Origin: a virus
Strand: one strand, 5' to 3'
Length of the DNA stretch: 36,269 nt
Virus record (IMG/VR): IMGVR_UViG_3300032285_002344
Location: 1-36,269 of that record
Part shown: positions 29,006-36,269 of the stretch, piece after piece
Position numbering within the stretch: the first letter of the stretch is position 1
How the letters are laid out: every line of letters begins with the position of its first letter
Translations under genes and position numbers: made by a program
Notes under the pieces: model-generated
What the model was told of the DNA's origin: nothing
Databases searched by the model: none
Seen by the model: the letters and a program-made list of their open reading frames with translations, nothing else

Positions 29006-30252
29006 GCGAGTGCTACCTTTTTCATCGTGGAACCGTCACGCACCCATAGACTGACAACACCAGAAGTCGTGTTCTTATAGACTGCACAATAGGAAGACCC
29101 GTTTGAAAATGGAGATGATGATGTCGTAGGGTCTGATGCCGAAGAAAACCATTGAAACCCAAGAGAATTAAAAGCAGTCACCGCAGAGGTTGAAACTTGA
29201 AACATCCGGCTTGTGTCCGTGCAGTAAAAATCAATTTGCTCCGCTGAGTTGATACGCACTCTCCTTGCGGTTCCACTTCCTGCTTTTGTCGTGCCAATCG
29301 TCAAAGAATTGGCGTTGGTCGTAAAATCAAAGATTCCCGCCTCATAGTTGGAAGCATCAGTTCGGGTATTGAAAATTGAAAACCCGCAAGCAGTCGTTGA
29401 GTTGGCAACGGAAAGTATATTTGCCGTGTAAGCAGTTAGAATGGCATTGGTGCTTCCATTGCCAACATTTGGTGTCGTTAGTGTTTTGTTGGTCAGTGTT
29501 TGTGCGCTCGTCAGCAATGTTACATTGCTGGAAAGCCTAGCATCGGCAAGCGTTCCAGAAGTCAGTGCCGAGGCATCGGTTGAACTTGCCGGAGTGGCTG
29601 CGGCCCAAGTTGTTCCATTCCATGTTGCGACTTGCCCTGTAGTTGCAGAGGATTGGGTAAGGGCAGATAAAGGGTGGGTATGCGCGGTCGGTGTCCTGCT
29701 GTCTGTTAATCGAGTATCAGATCCTAAAACGACTTGGGTTGTGGTAGCGTTACCCGAAGTGGGTACTGATTTAGCCGCAGCAGTTCCAATGTTTGTTCCG
29801 TTAACCGTACCAGCAGCACTAAGATTACCACTTAAAGCAACATCGGTTGCGAGCAAAGACCCAGCAATTCCAATGCTCCCGTCTGGTGCCATATCAAAGA
29901 CGGCAGAATTGGTAAGGTTACCAATCGTGAAGTGCGCTGCATCAACTCCGAAAGTCCCGACACCAAATGCCCAAACGTGATCCGTACCGGAGTTAGAGGT
30001 TATAGTTCCACCCGCACCGTAAGCGTTATTGGCAAGAACGACAGATGCCTCGCCTATATTGGGGTTAATGACTTGGATCTGACCATAGCTTTCATTCGGG
30101 GAAGTAATGGCTAATTTTCCAGATCCCGTGATGTATTCGCCCGTAAATGTCGGGGCATCAGTCGTATTAAGGTCTTGGTCAAACGGATTTCCACCACCAC
30201 CACTTCCAACAAGATCCAAATTTCCCGTTAGTGGGTTGAATTGGTATCCCAT
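29002..30252 (-). CDS. Tail fibre-like structural protein
   Basis: 416 residues. It opens MGYQFNPLTGNLDLVGSGGG, a start used by many short phage fibre or baseplate proteins. The middle includes AHTHPLSALTQSS and repeated threonine-rich strands with LTNKTLTTPNVG, typical of trimeric fibres. The C-terminal SSYCAVYKNTTSGVVSLWVR resembles a small beta head domain. Probably a receptor-binding or accessory fibre subunit. Confidence 0.75.
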   Translation of the reverse strand: MGYQFNPLTGNLDLVGSGGGGNPFDQDLNTTDAPTFTGEYITGSGKLAITSPNESYGQIQVINPNIGEASVVLANNAYGAGGTITSNSGTDHVWAFGVGTFGVDAAHFTIGNLTNSAVFDMAPDGSIGIAGSLLATDVALSGNLSAAGTVNGTNIGTAAAKSVPTSGNATTTQVVLGSDTRLTDSRTPTAHTHPLSALTQSSATTGQVATWNGTTWAAATPASSTDASALTSGTLADARLSSNVTLLTSAQTLTNKTLTTPNVGNGSTNAILTAYTANILSVANSTTACGFSIFNTRTDASNYEAGIFDFTTNANSLTIGTTKAGSGTARRVRINSAEQIDFYCTDTSRMFQVSTSAVTAFNSLGFQWFSSASDPTTSSSPFSNGSSYCAVYKNTTSGVVSLWVRDGSTMKKVALA

Positions 30253-30254
30253 TG

Positions 30255-30641
30255 CTAGGACTTGGTTACCGAGACAAGATTTGAACCGCTGTATGCAAGC
30301 GTGAGTGTTGCAACCGTTGACCCAGAAGCACCACCCGTCTTGTAGACAACACCCGTTAGGTTGGAACCCGTGTAGGATAGGGAGACGTAGTCGTATGGGG
30401 CAATGTTGAGTCCTGCGACTTTGATGGTCAAAGGTGCTTGCAGGTCTGCCTCAATCGAGTGCAGGAGACCATTGGTCGTGTTTGGGTCTGAGTAGGGTGG
30501 CAAATCCACCAGCAGGCGACCCGTAGAAGAATCGCAGAGCAGGGGCATGCTATTGCCCGTCTGCTCCACCGCGGGGAGTGCAGACCCGCTAGTCCACCGC
30601 AGCGCAGGTCTCTGCAGGTGGGGATTTAAAAAGTCACTCAT
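30255..30641 (-). CDS. Virion-associated small beta-rich protein
   Basis: 128 residues from ATG 30641 (MSDFLNPHLQRPALRWTSG). The second half (LTIKVAGLNIAPYDYVSLSY and GASGSTVATLTLAYSGSNL) is strand-rich. No family recognised. It lies between fibre genes, two bases before the next start. Confidence 0.55.
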   Translation of the reverse strand: MSDFLNPHLQRPALRWTSGSALPAVEQTGNSMPLLCDSSTGRLLVDLPPYSDPNTTNGLLHSIEADLQAPLTIKVAGLNIAPYDYVSLSYTGSNLTGVVYKTGGASGSTVATLTLAYSGSNLVSVTKS

Positions 30642-30816
30642 TTCGCAGGAACTTGTCCACCGCAGTCCAAGCATCCTTCACGACACTCTCAACCTTTTTG
30701 GCAATGGTTTTTTCCAATGCCTGCGCTCGCTCAAAATGCACGTTGGAGTGGTGCGTCTCAAGCGTAAGCGAGTGATCATTGTGATCACTGGTTGAAAGTG
30801 TCGGCTCAGTGTGCAT
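30634..30816 (-). CDS. Small helical protein in the fibre cluster
   Basis: 60 residues, histidine-rich N-terminus ([20 protein letters not shown]), then helices (FERAQALEKTIAKKVESVVK). Start TGATG and an 8-base overlap with the next gene. No family recognised. Confidence 0.5.
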   Translation of the reverse strand: MHTEPTLSTSDHNDHSLTLETHHSNVHFERAQALEKTIAKKVESVVKDAWTAVDKFLRNE

Positions 30817-31250
30817 CAGTCGTTACCAATCACCGATGTTGGATAAGCAGTTGATGTGATCCCACCGATGGTAGTCTGGTTTGCGTAGCTTTCCTGCGCG
30901 GTGTTGCGTGATGGCAGGATGCCTTCACTAAATGCAAGAGGGCCATCAATTGGGGTGCCCGTATCCACCCACTGCGTTTGAAGCGGGGACGAGATACGAA
31001 CCACAAAAGTTCCGGTGATCGTGGTCGATGAAACTGTCTGGGAGGCAGAAACTGTGTAGGTGCCTGCGCCACCCGTGCCTGTACCGTATGCCGTGATCGT
31101 TGTTCCGGTGGTGACTCCGCTACCGGAGAGCACCGAGCCAATGAATAGGGAACCGGATGTGACCGATGCAATGGTCAGTGTGGTGGTGGTGATGGATCCG
31201 GTGCCAGTGAAGGAACCGGAGACTGATTCTGCTTGTGGGGAAACACTCAT
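30816..31250 (-). CDS. Fibre-associated beta-repeat protein
   Basis: 144 residues. [20 protein letters not shown] and [18 protein letters not shown] form a strand-rich module found in many phage virion proteins. The C-terminal half ([20 protein letters not shown]) lacks known motifs. Location suggests a virion decoration or fibre component. Confidence 0.6.
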   Translation of the reverse strand: MSVSPQAESVSGSFTGTGSITTTTLTIASVTSGSLFIGSVLSGSGVTTGTTITAYGTGTGGAGTYTVSASQTVSSTTITGTFVVRISSPLQTQWVDTGTPIDGPLAFSEGILPSRNTAQESYANQTTIGGITSTAYPTSVIGND

Positions 31251-31261
31251 GGTATTGGGGG

Positions 31262-31684
31262 TTAGGGGTTCAAAATATCGGGCCAGACTTCTTTGAGTTC
31301 GGGCAGGGTGTCGGGCAAGGGGGTCTTCGTGACATCACGCAATTCCTGTTTTTTGACTGCGATCTCTGCGGCTTTAACCGTGTCTTCGGTTTCCAATGCC
31401 CTCATGTATTGTACATCGAGTGATTCCAATAGGGGCTTACGAGCTTCGCGGAACTTGTCGAGGTGGATTACCTTGGCCTTGTCTATGTTGACCTCTGCCC
31501 CGTCTTTTTCGTGAAACTCGTAAGCGTTGAAATAATCGTTTTCAATGTTGAGGGAATCTACGATCTTGTAGGGAACGCCCTCTGGGACATCCTTTGCGGC
31601 GATCTCTTCAATGGAGAGAGAGGGATCGGCAGGAAAGATTACCGCGACTTGTCCGTTAGGCTGGGGGTAGGTAATATATGGCAT
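31262..31684 (-). CDS. Conserved phage protein with tail-assembly context
   Basis: 140 residues from ATG 31684. [18 protein letters not shown], then [14 protein letters not shown] and a helical C-terminus ([19 protein letters not shown]). The pattern of a short beta strand YP---G-V-VI-P, KDVP-G--Y-IVD and a LD--YMRALE helix recurs beside phage fibre genes, where it is of unknown function. It starts one base after the fibre stop. Confidence 0.65.
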   Translation of the reverse strand: MPYITYPQPNGQVAVIFPADPSLSIEEIAAKDVPEGVPYKIVDSLNIENDYFNAYEFHEKDGAEVNIDKAKVIHLDKFREARKPLLESLDVQYMRALETEDTVKAAEIAVKKQELRDVTKTPLPDTLPELKEVWPDILNP

Positions 31685-31685
31685 A

Positions 31686-33488
31686 TTAGTTTCCAAAGAT
31701 TGTTACGCTGAATTGCCCTGTGTCTTGTGCAACCCATGTGCCTGCAGACTGAGCAACAGATCGGACGCCAACACTATTTGTTGTCGGTGCTCCACCTCCT
31801 GCGGCCAATTCGTTCATTTCGACAAAACAGGGATTGCTGGCATCATTTGAGGCGAGAGCGCAAACCGAGTACCCCGCAGCGATAGAAGAAGAAAAATTGA
31901 CCCTGTGCATTCCAGCGGAAATCTTGGCAACAGAAGAAACATTGTATGATGACCTAATCGTATTGACTTGGTAGGTCATTGATGCCGCACTCAGAGCAGT
32001 TGTAGCTACTGTTGTAATGGTGAATATTGTGGAGCTACTTACGGTTACGATGTATAACCCTGCGACTACCCCCGTCAGCGCATATACACTATTTCCAGTA
32101 GTAAGATTATGTGCTGATGCCGTGGTTACAGTAGCGGTTGTGCTACCAGCGACCCTCGTGACGGTGGCGGAAACAGAACTGACAGTCGTTCCCGAAAAAT
32201 TGACCCACGCCTTTGCCGTTGTTGAGCTATTTGTGATTGGGTTTCCTAATGCATTAATGTTTCCAGAACTAACAGCAAGGTGGGTTAACCATCCACCTGA
32301 TCCGTCAGATTGTTGAATGTAAAAATACCCAGCGGTACTAGGTAATCTTGCGGCGAGGTTGGTGGAATCCCCATAGTAACCAGATGTCACATTACCAAGC
32401 CCAACTTGAAGTCCTGCACTGCCGGCTTTAATGTTGCCGAGAACATCCAGTTTTACGGTGGGAGAAGTTGTACCGATTCCTACGTTGCCAGAGGTATCAA
32501 TCCGCATCCTTTCTGTTGCGCCTGTTGTAAATGCCAATGACCTTGATTGCCCCGTTCCTCCGCTTGAATTGCCCAAATAAGTAACTTGACTTGTTGGGTC
32601 AATTCGTATTTCAAACCTGTCCCAGTTAGCACCAAAAACATCTGTTCCATATTTTGGTGCAAACAAAATCCATCCAGAAGTATTATCATTTCTAGCATTG
32701 ATTGCCCCAGCTACATCTAATTGTGTTGCTGGAGATTGTGTACCAATACCAAAATACCCATTGGTATCTAATAGTGCAGATATTCCTCCATTTGGTTTGC
32801 TTTCAAAAAGAATCAACCCCCCATCTCCCCCCGAATTGTTTCTAATAGTTAAAGTATCGGTTGCATCTAAGATCAACAAAGTTCTTATAGTACCCGCAAC
32901 ATCGGTTCCGTACACTCCGTAATTGTTGTTTAGAATCAGATTTCCAGCAGGAGTCAAAACTCCATCAGTTGTCCAATTTGGATGACCCGCGGAAAGTTTT
33001 GAGGTCGTGATAGACCCATCAGCAATCCCAGACGATGACTGCGGAACCCATGACGGGTTGCCTCCTGTTGCGCTTACACCAAGAACATACGGAGCAGATC
33101 CCGTGGTTGCAGCAGTATCGGGCAAAGTATTTCGGCTTAACTGCTGCGCCTCCATGGTAAGTTTATCTAGTGCCGCCTCGATGCTGTTAGCGGGTAAACG
33201 GTCACCAGTTGTAAACGAGGTAAGCTGAGTATAGGGAACCGTCCGGTTAATTAGAACCGTGCTGGTTGATGGGATTGCCGCGGTCGTTGTGACCGAACCT
33301 GTTGATCCCCCGCCACCGGATACCGTGTAGTTCGTGGTCAATGTCAGCAACGTCGATACTCCCGAAGCATTGACCGAATAGACCTTGAGGTCGGTAGCAT
33401 CGTAGAAAGCAAACGGCACCGTGTACGCGGTGCTGGTCGAGCCATTGCCCGTGTATGAAATGGTAGATGTGGAGGACGATACGGACAT
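31686..33488 (-). CDS. Tail fibre with T7 gp17-like N-terminal domain
   Basis: 600 residues. The N-terminal 120 residues (TISYTGNGSTSTAYTVPFAF and later TVPYTQLTSFTTGDRLPANS, EAALDKLTMEAQQL) match the tail-binding domain of T7-type fibres. Central repeats of the GNVGIGT-SP--KLDV kind occur at least twice. The C-terminal region is beta-rich and ends VAQDTGQFSVTIFGN. It should attach to the nozzle/adaptor and bind the host. Promoter at 33497-33533; the -10 ends eight bases before the ATG. Confidence 0.88.
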   Translation of the reverse strand: MSVSSSTSTISYTGNGSTSTAYTVPFAFYDATDLKVYSVNASGVSTLLTLTTNYTVSGGGGSTGSVTTTAAIPSTSTVLINRTVPYTQLTSFTTGDRLPANSIEAALDKLTMEAQQLSRNTLPDTAATTGSAPYVLGVSATGGNPSWVPQSSSGIADGSITTSKLSAGHPNWTTDGVLTPAGNLILNNNYGVYGTDVAGTIRTLLILDATDTLTIRNNSGGDGGLILFESKPNGGISALLDTNGYFGIGTQSPATQLDVAGAINARNDNTSGWILFAPKYGTDVFGANWDRFEIRIDPTSQVTYLGNSSGGTGQSRSLAFTTGATERMRIDTSGNVGIGTTSPTVKLDVLGNIKAGSAGLQVGLGNVTSGYYGDSTNLAARLPSTAGYFYIQQSDGSGGWLTHLAVSSGNINALGNPITNSSTTAKAWVNFSGTTVSSVSATVTRVAGSTTATVTTASAHNLTTGNSVYALTGVVAGLYIVTVSSSTIFTITTVATTALSAASMTYQVNTIRSSYNVSSVAKISAGMHRVNFSSSIAAGYSVCALASNDASNPCFVEMNELAAGGGAPTTNSVGVRSVAQSAGTWVAQDTGQFSVTIFGN

Positions 33489-33496
33489 CGGTAAAG

Positions 33497-33533
33497 GTTT
33501 TAGCGTGGTGTCAATACACCCACAATCTGTTTT
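33497..33533 (-). promoter_or_regulatory. Promoter with dyad operator before the tail fibre
   Basis: On the minus strand: AACAGATTG with -35-like TTGTGG (33520-33525), 17 bp, -10-like TAAAAC (33497-33502). The perfect dyad GGTGT-ATTG-ACACC is at 33507-33520. Eight bases separate the -10 from ATG 33488, predicting a nearly leaderless mRNA. It sits in the 65-base gap after the giant gene. Confidence 0.68.
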
Positions 33534-33553
33534 CTGGACATCTTGGGGGGCAT

Positions 33554-36146
33554 TTATTCCTCTGCGTTGTTAATTACTCCTGCAATTGCCTTTCCGGTGT
33601 TGCTCCAAGCAGCAACCGAGGCAAGTGCTTTGGCTGCAAGGGTCTTTCGGAAAAGACCTGCCAAAACCAAGCCCGCGGTGAGGGAGGCATCTTTTGCCAA
33701 TTCCGCGTAATCTTTGCCCGTCATCTCGTCATCCATGATGTGTTTTAACACCCGTTTGTTGGCACCAATAAGTTCCGAGTAAGGGTTTCCAGAAGTGTAG
33801 AATGGGTTGTGTCCAGTGATTGCGGATTTGATTCCGGTCGAAAGTAAAGGACCGACAATCGGCACACCGTACACTGGACCTGCTGCAATCGTGGCAACGA
33901 GGTCATGCCAATCTAGAACTTCTTCCTTTTGCTTATCGCTGCCCGCTAAATAAGTGTACGCGGCATGGATCAACCATTCAACGGCACCTGCTGCAAGCCA
34001 ACCACCGACAACAAGTCGGGCAGCGTGGTCAATATGGATTCCCGCCTTGCCTGCAAGATTGTCTTGTTTACTTGCTTCGATCCCCGCGGACTTGGCAATG
34101 TCGATGACTTTGGCAAGTCGCTGTTGGGCTGGGCCTGCAAACATCTGGATCCAATCCGGCCTCGTGGCACCCCAACGGGAAATCGTCTTATCGATCCCGA
34201 AGGTCGGATTCATGGTTTCGTGGAGCATATCGTCCACCTTCTCCTGCGCGTACTGATGTTGTTCGGCGGGATCGGTAATGCCGAGGGACTTGGCTTCGCG
34301 GATGGCACCGTCATAACGAACTGCGCTTGCCCATGCCGCGGATGTGTTCACGGTTGCGTGGATGCCCTGCATGGACATCTTACCTGCCTCGTTTCCGTAA
34401 ATGGAAAGGTCGGTCAGAAGGTTGCTCTTGAACTCTTTTGCGGCTTTGAGCGCATCGGCACCGGACTCTGCGCGGGAGGCATCGGCAAACCGTTTCACCG
34501 ACTGATCCTTGATCATTGCGTCTTTGCCGAACCATGCACCTCGATCCGCGGTCATTGATCCGACTTTGAGGGCCGAAAGCAGGAACTCATGGGTGGGCAT
34601 CTCAAGAAGTGGTGCCGTTGCTACCGTAATGTGTTTTACCGCAGTTGGAATAGATCCTCCAAGTGTGGCAATTGACATTACACCACCCCAGACCCTGTTC
34701 ATGGTGTTACTTAAATTCTGAACATTTCCGGTGGTCATTGCATCTCGCGCCATGACTTTCATAAAATTCTGCAGAAAAAGTTTGTGGTCGGCATTCTTAC
34801 TGCCAATAGCATTCAACACGCTGAGGTCACCGAAGACCGAACGGAAGTCGCGCAGCATCTCTGCATGAGACACCCAGTAGTTCACATTCTGCATGTGGTT
34901 CTGCAGCTTGCTCCACGCATTGTCGTAGCGTAGTGTGCCACCAAAGTTACCGCGGGACTTGCTCCACGATGGTTGACTATTGGCACCTCCTGCTTGTCCT
35001 TCTTCCATATCAATGATCTTGTCGGGATCCGAAGTCTGGAAAGTTAAAGGTGAGTAGTTCTCGATGCGCGAAAGATCGACTCCGTATAATTTGCGAAAGA
35101 CCTCGTTGATCCGGTCGTAGTTGTCGTATGCTTTCCGAGCAAACTGGTAAACATCCTTGGCCTCCGAGGTCATCACGAGGTTGCGGATCTTGTCCACGAC
35201 ATCCGGAGTAAGACCGTTGCGCTCGATCTTCTTCTGGGCATCCGGTTGGTCGGCTGCCATAAGGGCATCGACCAGTTGAAGCGGGGATAGTTTGAGTTCT
35301 TCTTGGTCTCCTTTGTCCACAAGTTCATGGACATCTATCTTCTGAATCTTCCAATCACCCTTTGCGTTCTTGGTGTCGCGGGAAAGGAGTTGGATCAGAT
35401 TGTCGTACTCGCGGTCTGGGATGAGTCCCTTGTAGTTTGGGAGTTCGTCACGCTCGATACGGGAAACCTTGTATTCACTGTTGGGGTAATAGTAGATGCC
35501 CGTCTCCGGAAGGGTCTTGGATAGCTTGGCAATGATCCGGAGTGCCGCGATCCTGCTAATGAGTTTGCCGTCTTTGCCCCACGATTCACGAAGAGTGTCG
35601 ATTGCCTGCTTCTTGAACTTCACATTGGCATCTGCCTCGGCATGGGTTGCCTCGTAAATCCTGCGGACAAAGTGGTCGGCAAGCGGGGAGTTCTGGAGGA
35701 TCTGACGAAAGATTGCAGTGGGTCGCTGCATTTGATCTACGAGGTGACCGACACCCCAACCGTTTTCTGCCTTGTCTTTGGCTGCCTGCACCTTGGAAGG
35801 GGTGCCTTTTTTACCGTTGTTGACGATGTCGAGAACCTGTTGACGGATTGCCTTGAACTGATCGGATCGTGCTTTTTTCTCGGAATTAAAATCAAACCGT
35901 CCCTCGCTGATGATGTCCTTGAGTTCCTCAACTGCTTTTGCCATACGGTCAAGGTCGTTGCGGCGAAGTTCTGCGGTCTTGAGATTTCCCTCGGCATTGG
36001 TTGGTGACATCCCGCCATGGGTGTTCAGCAACCAGATTTGTTGGTCGAGCTTATCGATGCGGGCTTGCCTTTCTTCGTCGGAGTAGACTCCTTCACCGTT
36101 TTCTAGCTTGGCCTTTTCTGCTTCTAGCGCGGAGTCATGCGAGGAA
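33554..36146 (-). CDS. Giant internal virion (polyvalent, gp16-like) protein, C-terminal 863 residues
   Basis: Continues the frame from base 1 and stops at 33554. The annotated sequence is one copy of the genome; 36147-36269 repeats 1-123. The region is helical and charged, with hydrophobic segments near residues 2185-2215 (RLVVGGWLAAGAVEWLIHAA) and after (VATIAAGPVYGVPIVGPLLS). This C-terminal pattern, including WGATRPDWIQMFAGPAQQRL, recurs in phage polyvalent proteins. The total of 2343 residues is larger than T7 gp16 (1318). Confidence 0.82.
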
Positions 36147-36269
36147 ACCTCTGCCATGTCCATGTGCGAGTAGCGTTGGATGTCGGATAGGAGCGCATGC
36201 GTGTCGGCACCCAATTTGCCTTTTGGTGCTTTGCCCGCTTTGAAGGTCGGTTCAGCCTTGTCGAGCAGC
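36147..36269. repeat. Terminal direct repeat, right copy
   Basis: Exact copy of 1-123. See the left copy. The giant gene's coding frame is open in both. Confidence 0.95.

Noticed and set aside
29441-29980. 179-residue plus-strand frame opposite the fibre
   Set aside because: Valine/alanine-rich low-complexity mirror of a threonine/serine-rich fibre gene.
1-36269. CRISPR array, insertion sequence or second tRNA
   Set aside because: No regularly spaced repeats of array type, no transposase motifs, and no complete cloverleaf seen by eye.
1-36269. T7-type promoters for a phage RNA polymerase
   Set aside because: No single-subunit RNA polymerase gene is present, and the recurring promoter boxes have the constant -35/-10 spacing of a host-type sigma factor.

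Overview
The window is a complete, circularly assembled genome of a temperate podovirus-type phage. The first 123 bases recur exactly as the last 123, so the unique genome is about 36,146 bp. One giant gene runs across the artificial ends: 1..4439 joined to 33554..36146, in frame, 2343 codons. Every gene I support is on the minus strand, and most neighbours overlap by ATGA, TAATG or TGATG junctions. The virion genes have T7-like architecture: gp8-type portal, gp11/gp12-type tail tube proteins, three internal virion proteins and a fibre with a T7-like N-terminus. I find no DNA polymerase, RNA polymerase or primase. A tyrosine integrase sits next to a copy of a tRNA-Ser 3' end (attP). The host is not identifiable. 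A spanin-like protein weakly suggests a Gram-negative host, and start sites lack Shine-Dalgarno sequences.

Layout in the direction of transcription (right to left). From 33.5 to 28.7 kb: tail fibre, a second fibre-like protein and small accessory virion genes. From 28.7 to 27.2 kb: lysis (membrane proteins, 3-TM holin, M15 endolysin). From 27.2 to 25.8 kb: metallophosphoesterase, winged-helix protein and GNAT acetyltransferase. From 25.8 to 24.0 kb: attP, integrase, a small ribbon-helix-helix-like protein and an excisionase-like HTH protein. From 24.0 to 19.2 kb: micro-genes, ERF annealing protein, small conserved genes, a nuclease-like protein, a DUF1376-type replication protein with iterons inside its gene, a DnaC-like helicase loader and a PAPS-reductase-like PP-loop protein. 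From 19.2 to 16.3 kb: small gene, SSB-like protein, DUF3310 protein and the terminase subunits. From 16.3 to 7.6 kb: gp7.3-like protein, portal, scaffold, major capsid, tail adaptor and nozzle. From 7.6 kb across the junction to 33.5 kb: cupin protein and the three internal virion proteins, ending in the giant one.

The most notable signal is a regulatory system. Eleven sites on the transcribed strand carry GGTGT-N4 followed by a variable dyad half (best form GGTGT-N4-ACACC). Five also carry AACAGATTG just upstream. Read as promoters, these five have a TTG-type -35 and a TA-rich -10 separated by 16-17 bp, with the dyad always in the spacer. They lie before the tail fibre, SSB/terminase, portal, capsid and cupin/internal-protein units. 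A related site precedes the small RHH-like gene, a candidate regulator. In four cases the -10 ends 6-8 nt before the ATG, which predicts leaderless mRNAs and would explain the missing ribosome binding sites. The major capsid gene is a separate unit with its own promoter, a long potentially folded leader and an intrinsic terminator on each side.

Five in-phase 11-bp repeats next to AT-rich DNA inside the replication gene form a probable origin.
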